DNA of 64,000 nt, from assembly GCA_022013685.1 (NCBI GenBank), contig JAKLPV010000217.1:1-64000 (forward strand). The letters run 5' to 3'. The position numbers and the translations under genes were made by a program. The notes beneath the pieces were generated by a model. It made no database searches. It saw only the letters and a program-made list of their open reading frames with translations, and was not told where the DNA came from. Positions 33,804 through 42,388 of the stretch are shown piece after piece (position 1 is the stretch's first letter; each line of letters opens with the position of its first letter). Source of the stretch: Anaerolineae bacterium. Its GTDB lineage: Bacteria > Chloroflexota > Anaerolineae > Anaerolineales > Villigracilaceae.

Positions 33804-35695
33804 TCAATAAAGCGCAGCACCGCCAGGATTGCACCGTCTTTTTCGACCTGGTACACGGTGGGGGCGCTTGGGTACATGTCCAGGTCACGGTTGTTGCGGG
33901 TGGAAATCAGGAGGTAGTAACTGTCTGATGAGTTTCTTTCCTCGACGACATTATAAACGTGAATATCGGGACGGACATAACGCCATAGGGTAGTAGGCGG
34001 GCCAACGACCACCACTTCGGCATTTTGGGGGGCATTGGCGTTCAGGAAGCGGGCTGCTTCGCGAAACGAGGTGCCCCAGTAATCCATTTCGTACTGCCGG
34101 AACGCACCTGAAACACCGCCAACCAGAGAGTTGTAGTAGATGTATTGGTAAGGATGGATGCGCGCAATCCCCAACAGGCCCGGCAGGAGAAGAACAAACA
34201 GCAAGACGGCCCTCAGCCAGGCGCGCGGCAGGCTGCGCCAGATATTTTGTAATCCCCAACCAGCCAGCAGGAAGAGCGGCGGAAGCGCAAACAACATCTG
34301 GCGGAAATTGTCGTACAGATAGGGACGGCCCACCAGAGCCATTCCTATCGGCAGGCCAAACCAGACCAGGCAGAGCAGGAGCATTTCACCTGGCGCGTTT
34401 TTACGCAAGAAAAAGAGCAATCCCAGGCCGAGCAGGAGCAGCAGCGATTCGGTTAATTGGATGGCAAACAGGGTCGGCAAGTAAGCGCGGGGCAGTTCAT
34501 TGCCAGCATAGGATACTCCGGCAAACAATACCTGCCCTGGCCAGGGGAAAGCGGTCATCAGGCGCAAGGTAATCAGCAGGCGCAGGAGCGGTTCGCCCCA
34601 CAGATAAGGCCAGGTGGGGATGACCAGTAGGATGGCGAAAACCCCATAAAAAAAGACGGGCAGGAAGGCCGCACGGCGTACGCGCCAAAAGGCATGGACG
34701 ACAACCAGTACCGCCGCCATGCCGCCCATAACGCGAATCCCAACTGTGAGGGCCAGGGCAATCGCCGCCAGCCAGAAGGCAGACGAACGAAAAACCTGCC
34801 CGAGTTGATGGGCAAAGGGTTGCAGTTCGCTTTGCCAGAGCGCAGCGCGCAGGCCAAGCAGGCGCGAAAGGAACAGGAGCGCCGACCAGGCCAGGGTCAG
34901 GCCCAAAAATATCAGCCCGGCCCAGAACTGTCCCAAAATGGGGCGCAGGTACAGGTCGAGTTCGCGCGCGTCGGAGGTGTCGGCCCGCAGCGCAGCTTCA
35001 GACATCCAGCCCGCGTACAGGTTGAAGGCCAGCCAGGCGAAGGCAAGCATCCCCAGCAGGAGCAGCAAGACTAACCCGATGCGCAGCGGCCAGCCCAGGC
35101 GCGCCCATTCGCTGGTATCCAGTTTTATTTTTTGGGTTTCAGGAAGGGGCAGGAGCGAATCACTGAAGCGCAGCCCAAAATAGAGCGCGGCCATGAACGT
35201 CACATGGAAGGGAATGTCACGGGCGTTGATGAAGGCGTGCCCCCACAAGACGGGCTGGGTGGCGTAGAGCAGGGCCGCGCCGAAAGCCGGCCAGGGGTCA
35301 AGCCAACGGCGGGCGAGCAGGTAGAGCAGGACAATGCCGCCCTGGAATACCAAGAAGGTCAGGAAATGGGCAACATCCGAGATAATCAAATCCGGGAAAA
35401 GGCGCGCCGCCAGCACGCAGGTCATCAGGAACCAGGCCCCGTAATGGCGCAGGGTCGGGTCGCTGAAGGTGCGCTCGAAACCGGGCTGGAAGAGGCCGGG
35501 ATAGGCGGCCAGGGACTCTTCGGCGTAGTTGAAGAAGTTGTATTCATCCCAAGATTCGCCGTAATCGGTCAGGGTCAGCAGGCCGATAATAAGGTTGACG
35601 AACAACAAGGCAACCAGCCCCACTTGCGCCGCACTGCGTTCGGTGCAGTGCAGGTGGGGAAGCAGTTGGGAAAACTTCGCACGCAAATCGTTCAT
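33800..35695 (-). CDS. GT-C-type membrane glycosyltransferase (ArnT/PMT-like)
   Basis: This 631-residue protein has about twelve helices. The first external loop contains LTDYGESWDEYNFFNYAEES, an acidic motif as in dolichyl-phosphate-sugar-dependent transferases, and an extracellular C-terminal domain contains GGVSGAFRQYEMDYWGTSF and ENSSDSYYLLISTRNN-like text. The overall layout matches ArnT/PMT-like enzymes (GT39/GT83 style). It overlaps its neighbours by 4 nt on both sides. Donor and acceptor are unknown. Confidence 0.78.
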   Translation of the reverse strand: MNDLRAKFSQLLPHLHCTERSAAQVGLVALLFVNLIIGLLTLTDYGESWDEYNFFNYAEESLAAYPGLFQPGFERTFSDPTLRHYGAWFLMTCVLAARLFPDLIISDVAHFLTFLVFQGGIVLLYLLARRWLDPWPAFGAALLYATQPVLWGHAFINARDIPFHVTFMAALYFGLRFSDSLLPLPETQKIKLDTSEWARLGWPLRIGLVLLLLLGMLAFAWLAFNLYAGWMSEAALRADTSDARELDLYLRPILGQFWAGLIFLGLTLAWSALLFLSRLLGLRAALWQSELQPFAHQLGQVFRSSAFWLAAIALALTVGIRVMGGMAAVLVVVHAFWRVRRAAFLPVFFYGVFAILLVIPTWPYLWGEPLLRLLITLRLMTAFPWPGQVLFAGVSYAGNELPRAYLPTLFAIQLTESLLLLLGLGLLFFLRKNAPGEMLLLCLVWFGLPIGMALVGRPYLYDNFRQMLFALPPLFLLAGWGLQNIWRSLPRAWLRAVLLFVLLLPGLLGIARIHPYQYIYYNSLVGGVSGAFRQYEMDYWGTSFREAARFLNANAPQNAEVVVVGPPTTLWRYVRPDIHVYNVVEERNSSDSYYLLISTRNNRDLDMYPSAPTVYQVEKDGAILAVLRFIE

Positions 35696-37698
35696 GGCGT
35701 TATCATCCTGTCAGGGGTCAACGGATACAGGCTATAGGTTTCGGTTTGCTGACCGGGGCCAAGCGCGCGGCGCAGATCGGCCAGCAGCAGCCAATCGCGC
35801 TGGTTGAATTTGGCGTTGTCAAAATCGCGCACAAATTCAAAGCCCTGCTCCCAAATGAGCATGTGAGTGTAGCCCTGCTCGCGCCACGTGGCCTGAATCT
35901 CCTCGGCAGAGCTGTGCAGGCGGGCTTCATGATACCAACGGTCGATGATTTCGTCCGGGTCACAGACCGGAGCGCAGTAAAAACTGCGCGTCTCCCAGAG
36001 CATGAGTACTTTGCTATCAGGCGGGAGTTGCTGAATGGTTTTACTGGCATTATACAGGCCTCCCAGATTGCGCTCCAGATAGGCCTCACGGTTGAAAAGA
36101 CCGAAATTGGCTTCGATGGCTCGCTTAGGCAGCACTTCGGAGAGAGTCTCGAACACATTAAAGACAAGGAACATCAACACAATCGCCAGGGCAATCTGCC
36201 CCAGGCGAACCGAGGCCAATCGTATCCGCATGGCAGATTTAAAACCCGCCGCCGACAGGATGGCCCATAGCGGAAAAATGACCACAAACAGGCGGGTTTG
36301 CGCCAACAACCCATTCTGAAAACTGGCAGCGCCCCAAAGAACAAAACCGGCCAGCAGAAGCAGGGTTGCCAACAGAATCAGGCGGCGCTGTTCCTGCGTC
36401 CAAGCGCGCCAGTCGAAATAGGCCAGCGGCCAAAAAGCCAACAGGAGCGGCCCAATCGAAGCCGAGGGGCCAAGTTTGCCCTCCACGCCCCAGATGCTGG
36501 CATACCAGGGCAGGCCCAGGGCCTGAAGCAAGGTCATACTGGAAGGAATGTTGTGATAGAAATCGTAGCGAGTGGCATCCATTGCCCCGGCGGGGAAAAG
36601 CAGCGGGTAGAAGGGGTTGCCCGTCCAGGCAAGGTTCTTTATCCACCAGGGCAGGCTGACGGCGGTCACGAGAAGGCCAAAGAGCAAAAGGTCGGCCAGG
36701 TTCCGCTTCCAACCGCGCCCGCGCAGGAGTAAAGCCAGGAGGCTGAGCAAGACCAGCACCCCGGCGGTGTATTTCAGGCTGAGGGCAAACCCGGCCACGA
36801 CAGCCAACAGGACAATCCAACGCTGCTCCGAGCCGGGCAGGAGCGCCCTTTCAAGAACCTGCCACCAGGTCAACGCATAAAGAAGCAAAAACCACTCGAT
36901 GTACGCCAGGCCCAACAGGCGCGAGAAGGTAAACCCGCTCAACAGGGCCGCAATCCCAAACCAGGCCGCCGGGCGGTCGAATTTTTGGCCGACGTACTGT
37001 CCCAGGGCCAACAAGGTCAGAAAGCCAAGCATCCACCCCAAAACAGCCGGGGCTGATTCGCCACCCAGGGCCAGCATGAAAAGATAGTGCATTTCTGCCA
37101 GTTGCGGCATTCCCCAAAACATGATATCTGAAATATAAATAATTTGCCCGGTCTGGAGATAACGCAAAGGCAGGGTCAGGTGGTAAACCAGCGCATCGAA
37201 AGCCAGCGGCGGGGCAAACGCAACCGAGAGATTGGCAAGAAGAATAATCCCGGCGATGAAAGCAAATAGTTTTTCAGAGAGTTGTTCAGGCTGGAGTCTC
37301 TGCCAGGTCTGCCCAACCTGCCGCCAGAATTCGATCATCTCCCGCCAGAGCCAGGCCACCAAAGCGCCGGCGAGCAACCCAAAAAGCCAGGCTTTAACGC
37401 CGATGAAGACCCCAACAAAGAGAATGAGCAGTGAAAAAATGCCCAATCCAATTGCCAGGCAAGTAAAGGCAGAAAGCGATTGATCAACCCCAAATAGTTT
37501 ATAAATTTTTCGTCCCAATCCGCCAGAAAGACTCATGAGAAGAGCAGATAGGCCAAGAAGCCAGATGTTTTTTATCACGACCAGCAGCATTTCTGGCGAG
37601 AAGGCTTTGTGGGTGTAAACATAAGCAATGCTGACAAGCAGCAGCCAGGCGAGAGAGATTGTCAAAACCAGCCAGGACCGGTTGGCAGGTTTATCCAT
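35692..37698 (-). CDS. Large membrane glycosyltransferase-like protein
   Basis: The 668-residue protein has about fourteen helices, with the GT-C-type feature FAPPLAFDALVYHLTLPLRY after a long first cytoplasmic part and a periplasmic C-terminal domain (RWYHEARLHSSAEEIQATWR). The start overlaps the upstream GT87 gene by 8 nt and has an AGGA site at good distance. It is a probable partner of the neighbouring GT genes in one glycan pathway. Confidence 0.72.
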   Translation of the reverse strand: MDKPANRSWLVLTISLAWLLLVSIAYVYTHKAFSPEMLLVVIKNIWLLGLSALLMSLSGGLGRKIYKLFGVDQSLSAFTCLAIGLGIFSLLILFVGVFIGVKAWLFGLLAGALVAWLWREMIEFWRQVGQTWQRLQPEQLSEKLFAFIAGIILLANLSVAFAPPLAFDALVYHLTLPLRYLQTGQIIYISDIMFWGMPQLAEMHYLFMLALGGESAPAVLGWMLGFLTLLALGQYVGQKFDRPAAWFGIAALLSGFTFSRLLGLAYIEWFLLLYALTWWQVLERALLPGSEQRWIVLLAVVAGFALSLKYTAGVLVLLSLLALLLRGRGWKRNLADLLLFGLLVTAVSLPWWIKNLAWTGNPFYPLLFPAGAMDATRYDFYHNIPSSMTLLQALGLPWYASIWGVEGKLGPSASIGPLLLAFWPLAYFDWRAWTQEQRRLILLATLLLLAGFVLWGAASFQNGLLAQTRLFVVIFPLWAILSAAGFKSAMRIRLASVRLGQIALAIVLMFLVFNVFETLSEVLPKRAIEANFGLFNREAYLERNLGGLYNASKTIQQLPPDSKVLMLWETRSFYCAPVCDPDEIIDRWYHEARLHSSAEEIQATWREQGYTHMLIWEQGFEFVRDFDNAKFNQRDWLLLADLRRALGPGQQTETYSLYPLTPDRMITP

Positions 37699-38881
37699 TC
37701 AAATCATCCTGAATCGAGTCTCGTTTTCGCCAAGCCCCAGTGCAGCGAAAAGGAACATTTTCAACAAGAAAAACCAGTGACCAGATAAGCGGAAAGAAAA
37801 TCACAGCAAACTCGCCGCGAATTTTTTCATCTATTAAGACCAGCAACCAGGGAGATAAAACGGCCAGGCCAACACTGATACGCGCCAGGACCGAAACCTT
37901 GGGGGTCTGATTGGGAACCAGGATTCCCAAAAACAAATCATAGATCCAGCGCATGGGCGTAAGCCCCATCCCGGCCAGAATGGTTGCCGAAAACCAGGGA
38001 CGGATATCGGCAGTTTTAATCGTTATGAACAAGCCGTATCCCAATAGAACGAAAAAATAAGCAATATAGTAGTAATTCCAGGGGGAGGGCAGAATTTGGG
38101 CGCTCCACAAAACCGGCATGCCTCCGGTTATGCTCAACATTTGCAAATATTCAGGTATCCAAAAGCCAGATATCGCAAAACTGGTTAGCGATAAGAAAAG
38201 CATCCAACCCGCAAACCCAAAAAAGAAAGGCCACTTTCTGGTATAAAGCGCCCAGCACAAAAATCCCAGCACAGGAACAACTGTCACGGTTGGTTTAATC
38301 AAGGCAAAGCCAAGCGCAATCCCCGCAATGGTAGGTTTCTCTTTCCACCAATAAAGGGCCAAGTACAATCCAATCAGACTGAGATAGCCCAACTGTCCTT
38401 TTGTAACCGATACAATCCCAAACGGCAAGGCCCCAAAGATGAGGAGAAGCAGAAAAAAATTCCTTGGTTTTTCTGCTGTCCAAACTACCGACAAATTTCT
38501 CAATATCAAAAAAAGAAGTAAAATGAGTGCACTGGCATAAAGAAGCACTGCCCACTTCAAAGGAATCAACGAAAAGGGAAGAATAACAATAAATAACCAG
38601 GCCGGGTAAACAAACATCATCGGGTCATAATCACCAGCCGGGCCGCCATAAATAACCTCCTGAATTTTCAGGGTCACTTCTGGTGTATATGGATTCAACC
38701 CATTAAGCATTTCCTGCACCCCAACCCAAAACGGCACAAAGTCCATGCCTACCCAGCGATAAGGGCCATGCGGGCCATCCAATAACCAGGAATCCCAAAA
38801 CCAGGAAAGCAAGAAGGCCGAACCTAACCAAATAACAACGCCTTGAAGTATTGCCCTTGTGTTTGCCTGTATCATCGTCAT
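37691..38881 (-). CDS. GT87 (DUF2029) family membrane mannosyltransferase-like protein
   Basis: This 396-residue protein has GMDFVPFWVGVQEMLNGLNPY after helix 1 and KIQEVIYGGPAGDYDPMMFVYP, the GT87 layout (DF.xxWxxA.xxLxG.NPY..). GT87 enzymes such as PimE use polyprenyl-phosphate mannose. An alternative ATG lies 6 nt in. It is the first gene of the 27-39 kb run. It has two paralogues in the island (39100 and 45397). Confidence 0.85.
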   Translation of the reverse strand: MTMIQANTRAILQGVVIWLGSAFLLSWFWDSWLLDGPHGPYRWVGMDFVPFWVGVQEMLNGLNPYTPEVTLKIQEVIYGGPAGDYDPMMFVYPAWLFIVILPFSLIPLKWAVLLYASALILLLFLILRNLSVVWTAEKPRNFFLLLLIFGALPFGIVSVTKGQLGYLSLIGLYLALYWWKEKPTIAGIALGFALIKPTVTVVPVLGFLCWALYTRKWPFFFGFAGWMLFLSLTSFAISGFWIPEYLQMLSITGGMPVLWSAQILPSPWNYYYIAYFFVLLGYGLFITIKTADIRPWFSATILAGMGLTPMRWIYDLFLGILVPNQTPKVSVLARISVGLAVLSPWLLVLIDEKIRGEFAVIFFPLIWSLVFLVENVPFRCTGAWRKRDSIQDDLNG

Positions 38882-39045
38882 TTATCTCAACCTGACAAAA
38901 TTTATTGAAAGTAACTTAGACAGCAAAAAAGGCCGCGAAACAATCCCAAGCAATCGCAAAGATACAGCCAGCAAAAGGATTGCCAGGAAAAAAGTTTTAG
39001 GCGAAAAACGGTTCATGTTTCATAGGCAAAGTAAAAAGAGGTTAA

Positions 39046-39100
39046 TATAATCGTATTGACAATTATAAGCGTTCAAAAACAGAAACAGGAATTACATCCA
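39046..39100 (+). promoter_or_regulatory. Divergent intergenic region with possible promoter
   Basis: The 218 nt between the divergent GT87 genes are A+T-rich. TATAAT at 39046-39051 is a candidate -10 box for the plus-strand gene; the -35 match is not convincing. No gene or repeat was found here. Confidence 0.3.
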
Positions 39101-40287
39101 TGAAACCTGCCATTAACTGGGTGAAGGTTTTTACCATCACATGTCTATTATCATTATTCATCATCTATAGCTTTTTATGGCTCAAAATGATTAATACACA
39201 CGTTGAACGCACCGGTTCCGATTTTATCGGCTTGTTTACCGGTGCCAGGCTTTCCCAACTATATGGCTATTCAGCCATATATGATATTGAAAAACAACAA
39301 AACCTGCAAGCCGAAGTGATTGGCTTTGAATTTCACCCCAACCAGACCGGATATTTCACGCATCCCCCTTTTATTGTCCCGCTGGTGCGATTGATAACTA
39401 CCTCAGACTATACCGCTTCCCTGATTCGCTGGACAATTATCCTGCTGGCTCTGAATGCCCTGACCGTTTATCTGCTCGTGCAAACCCTGCCGCAGGGATA
39501 TTTCTCCAAAGAGGAAGCCTGGATTCTTGGACTGGGTGCTTTCCTTTTCACGCCAACCTTTTCAGGATTAATGAATGGACAGGATACTGCTGTGCTTGCC
39601 CTGGGAACCGCTATTTGGATGCATCAATTTTTCAGTAACAAACCCGCCCTTTCAGGTCTGGGGTTAAGCCTGAGTGCCATCCGTCCGCAAATGGCAATTC
39701 TATATACACTTCCTTTCATTTTCAAGCATCAAAGGGTTTTTTGGGGTGCACTCATTGGCGGGTTTGGGCTGGCAATCTTTAGTTTGCTCTTGATTGGGCC
39801 GGGTCAACTGCCCATCTACCTGCATATTATTCAAGTTGTCGAAAGCGGCATGTGGAATCTTCCCCACGCGACCGATATGCCCACCTTGTCCGGTTTTATC
39901 AGGCGCAATTTTGAAAATATGAACCAGGGGATTTATCGAAACCAGATTTGGAGTGTATTCCTGATTGGACTGACAACCATCAGCATCTGGTGGAAAAAAA
40001 GCGACAAAATAACAGAAAAACACGTTGGGCTGGTAGTGATTCTTGGGTTATTGCTGGTCCCTTATGCGCATTACCATGAACTGACCTTGTTGCTTATTCC
40101 CATTTTCTGTTTGATCAGAATCTGGAGCAAGGAAGGCTTAATATCAGCGAAAAAACTGATGCTTTTGCCTTCAAGCATTTCCTTATTATTGCTGTTTGGT
40201 TTTGCATTTCCAAATACCTTGAAATATATATTTGTTTATAGTGTAATCGTACTCTTGGGATATTTTTTATCGAAAAACAAAAAATAA
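39100..40287 (+). CDS. GT87 (DUF2029) family membrane protein
   Basis: This 395-residue protein has GSDFIGLFTGARLSQLYGYS after helix 1 and GYFTHPPFIVPLVR, the conserved HPP segment of GT87 members, with about ten helices and a short Lys-rich end. It is A+T-richer than housekeeping genes in the window and on the opposite strand from the rest of the island, which fits separate acquisition. It is followed by a terminator shared with the Flp gene. Confidence 0.83.
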   Translation: MKPAINWVKVFTITCLLSLFIIYSFLWLKMINTHVERTGSDFIGLFTGARLSQLYGYSAIYDIEKQQNLQAEVIGFEFHPNQTGYFTHPPFIVPLVRLITTSDYTASLIRWTIILLALNALTVYLLVQTLPQGYFSKEEAWILGLGAFLFTPTFSGLMNGQDTAVLALGTAIWMHQFFSNKPALSGLGLSLSAIRPQMAILYTLPFIFKHQRVFWGALIGGFGLAIFSLLLIGPGQLPIYLHIIQVVESGMWNLPHATDMPTLSGFIRRNFENMNQGIYRNQIWSVFLIGLTTISIWWKKSDKITEKHVGLVVILGLLLVPYAHYHELTLLLIPIFCLIRIWSKEGLISAKKLMLLPSSISLLLLFGFAFPNTLKYIFVYSVIVLLGYFLSKNKK

Positions 40288-40316
40288 AAAGGAACCTGAC
40301 TGACAGGTTCCTTTTT
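40287..40316. terminator. Bidirectional terminator between GT87 and Flp genes
   Basis: AAAAGGAACCTG pairs perfectly with CAGGTTCCTTTT across a 5-nt loop, with A and T tracts suited to both directions. Confidence 0.9.
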
Positions 40317-40334
40317 ATCAAAGACAAACTAAAA

Positions 40335-40487
40335 CTAGTTGGCCAAGCCAGTGTTGATTTTGGTGAAAACGTTACCAATGATCGGTCCGAGAATGGTGAG
40401 GGCGGCGATAACTACAATGGCAACCAAAACGAGAATCAAAGCATATTCAACTAAACCTTGGCCTTTTTCTTTCTTCGCGAATAACAT
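40335..40487 (-). CDS. Flp/Fap-type pilin subunit (50 aa)
   Basis: This short gene reads MLFAKKEKGQGLVEYALILV at its start, followed by a hydrophobic helix and a short polar tail ending TKINTGLAN. The G/xxxxEY motif (cleavage after Gly9, Glu14-Tyr15) and the helix that follows define type IVb Flp pilins, made as prepilins and cut by a TadV-type peptidase. AAAGGAGGTGA precedes the ATG at ideal spacing, so it should be strongly expressed. No tad assembly gene is in the window, so it is orphaned from its secretion apparatus. It lies directly downstream of a histidine kinase/regulator pair. Confidence 0.92.
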   Translation of the reverse strand: MLFAKKEKGQGLVEYALILVLVAIVVIAALTILGPIIGNVFTKINTGLAN

Positions 40488-40536
40488 GTCTTTCACCTCC
40501 TTTCAGTTCATAAAGTTGTCATAAATCAGACTAGTT

Positions 40537-40596
40537 TCATTATATGTAAAACCACACAAAAGGCAAGTGATTTTCACTTACAGAAATGCAAGTGAT
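40537..40596 (-). promoter_or_regulatory. flp promoter with GCAAGTGAT repeats
   Basis: On the minus strand TATAAT lies at about 40543-40538 with a TTGCCT-like -35 16 nt upstream. Just upstream, GCAAGTGAT (plus-strand reading) occurs at 40563-40571 and 40588-40596, 25 nt apart, and the inverted half TCACTT at 40574-40579. They make a plausible binding site for a regulator such as the NarL-type product encoded next door. Confidence 0.5.
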
Positions 40597-41636
40597 CAAA
40601 CAGCCGTGGCAGGCAGCGAAAAAGTCACTCTCGTGCCCTTTCCAGAAATCGTAGATAGATCAAACGAGCCGCCAAGCATTTCAACCCGCTCACGGATTAG
40701 GCCCAAGCCCAGGCTGTTACCCTGCTCCAGAATTTCAGGGGCAAAGCCCTTGCCGTTATCATCAACCACCACCCTGATAGCGTTGTCGCTGATATCCACT
40801 TGTGTTTTAACCTGGCTGGCCTGGCTATGACGCGCCGCATTTCCAAGCAATTCCTGAACAGCGCGAAAAACCATCACTTCAAGATATGATTCCAGACGGC
40901 GTTCCTGTCCGGTCACGGTCAGGGTCACATCCAAACCAGCCTGCTCTTTGAACGAATCCACATAGCGTTTGATGGTAGGTATCAACCCGAGATCATCCAA
41001 CATCATAGGGCGCAGTTCAAAAATAAAGTTGCGCACTTTTTGAAACGTGCCCATTGCCGATGCTTTCAGGCTGGACAATTCCTCGCGCGCCTGAGCAACG
41101 TCCACATCCATCAGCCGCATGGCGATCTCTGTTTGCAAGATAAAGTTTGAAAGCGCCTGTGCCGGCCCATCGTGCATTTGACGCGAAAGGCGCTGGCGTT
41201 CGGCTTCCTGAGCTTGAATGATCATCTCCATGCCGGCAGGCTGCGACTTCTGTGACACGCCCGTCATTGCTACTTCCCGGCTTTGCAGGAGACTTGAAAC
41301 ATCCTTCAGCGAAGTGCTGTACTGCTGCAAATGTGATTGGTCACTCTGTAGTTTTTCCAATTGTCCACGCATCACAAAAAGACGCTGTTGAGCATCAAGA
41401 GCCGATCCATATGCCATGCGTACTTCTTCAATTTCAGCAGCATCGCCTTGAGCCTGCACCCGTTGAAGGTGGGCCGTGATCGCAGCATTTCGCTGGGTTA
41501 ATTTACCCACTTCAACCTGGCTTTGTTCGATCATTAAAGTCACTTCATGCAAGGATCGGTTGGTTTCATCCAGCACAGTCTGGATGCTCTTACGGGCTTC
41601 TTCAATAGGATTGATGGCTTCTTCTGTATTTGTCAT
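40596..41636 (-). CDS. Sensor histidine kinase, HisKA_3/NarX-DegS type, soluble
   Basis: The 346-residue kinase has no membrane segment. Residues 10-120 form a long coiled coil. The dimerisation and phosphoacceptor site is QRLSRQMHDGPAQAL with His155, and the HATPase_c domain has VQELLGNAARHSQA and DNGKGFAPEILEQGNSLGLGLIRERVEMLGG. It would phosphorylate the response regulator encoded 2 nt upstream. A DegS-like cytosolic sensor of this kind reads an internal or protein-borne signal. The Flp gene follows directly. Confidence 0.93.
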   Translation of the reverse strand: MTNTEEAINPIEEARKSIQTVLDETNRSLHEVTLMIEQSQVEVGKLTQRNAAITAHLQRVQAQGDAAEIEEVRMAYGSALDAQQRLFVMRGQLEKLQSDQSHLQQYSTSLKDVSSLLQSREVAMTGVSQKSQPAGMEMIIQAQEAERQRLSRQMHDGPAQALSNFILQTEIAMRLMDVDVAQAREELSSLKASAMGTFQKVRNFIFELRPMMLDDLGLIPTIKRYVDSFKEQAGLDVTLTVTGQERRLESYLEVMVFRAVQELLGNAARHSQASQVKTQVDISDNAIRVVVDDNGKGFAPEILEQGNSLGLGLIRERVEMLGGSFDLSTISGKGTRVTFSLPATAV

Positions 41637-41638
41637 GG

Positions 41639-42337
41639 TTACTCCTGCAAGCGATCATCTGGTCGCAGTTTGACCCAGCCGCGTTTTAAGGCGTAAACAA
41701 CAGCCTGGGTGCGATCTTCAACATTGAACTTGCGTAAAATCGAGGTGATGTGATTCTTAACCGTTTGATGACTGATTCCCAAAATCCCGGCAATCTCTTT
41801 ATTGCTCATGCCATCGACAACACAATTAAGTACTTCCATCTCACGTTCAGAAAGAGGATGAAACGGGCTGCCCGGTTCAGAATAAGAACGCCGCGATGAT
41901 TCGATCTGGTTTTCCAACCACAGTTTGAATTCTGCGGGCGTCATCACATGGTTATTTATGACATACAAACCTGCCGCCACTGAGCGAATAACTGCCAAGA
42001 GGTCATCAGGCTGGATGTCTTTGGAACAATATGCAGAAGCACCTGCAATAGCAGCGTGCAAGGTCTGCTCAATATCGTCATATGCTGTCAACAAGATAAT
42101 GCGTGTGCAAATTTTTTCAGCGCCCAGTTCGTGGGTGATTTGCTGTCCATTCATGCCCGGTAGATTGACATCTACAATTGCAATATCAGGACACAGATCA
42201 CGTATGAGTTCAAGCCCCTGCTCGCCGTGCGCAGACTGACCGATAACGTGCAAATCTGCCTCCAATGACAAAGTATCCACAATTCCCTGACGGAAAAGTG
42301 GATGGTCATCTACGATCACAAGGGTCAATTTACTCAT
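41639..42337 (-). CDS. NarL/FixJ-family response regulator
   Basis: This 232-residue regulator has a receiver domain (VIVDDHPLF, phospho-acceptor Asp56 in IAIVDVNLPG) and a C-terminal LuxR-type helix-turn-helix (LSEREMEVLNCVVDGMSNKE). A linker of about 30 residues separates them. The gene is the first of a kinase-regulator unit with its own promoter in the 45-nt gap upstream; the Flp promoter repeats are candidate targets. Confidence 0.95.
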   Translation of the reverse strand: MSKLTLVIVDDHPLFRQGIVDTLSLEADLHVIGQSAHGEQGLELIRDLCPDIAIVDVNLPGMNGQQITHELGAEKICTRIILLTAYDDIEQTLHAAIAGASAYCSKDIQPDDLLAVIRSVAAGLYVINNHVMTPAEFKLWLENQIESSRRSYSEPGSPFHPLSEREMEVLNCVVDGMSNKEIAGILGISHQTVKNHITSILRKFNVEDRTQAVVYALKRGWVKLRPDDRLQE

Positions 42338-42350
42338 TAGTCAGCCTACC

Positions 42351-42388
42351 TAGGGTGAGTATAGCACAGGAGCAGCGTTTTCTTAAGG
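42351..42388 (-). promoter_or_regulatory. Promoter of the regulator/kinase unit
   Basis: On the minus strand TATACT at 42363-42358 has a TTAAGA-like -35 box 17 nt upstream, which overlaps the 3' end of the preceding glycosyltransferase gene. Confidence 0.5.

Noticed and set aside
32649-33917. 422-residue plus-strand frame over the GT2 and methyltransferase genes
   Set aside because: The minus frames carry intact GT2 and SAM motifs; the plus frame is compositional shadow.
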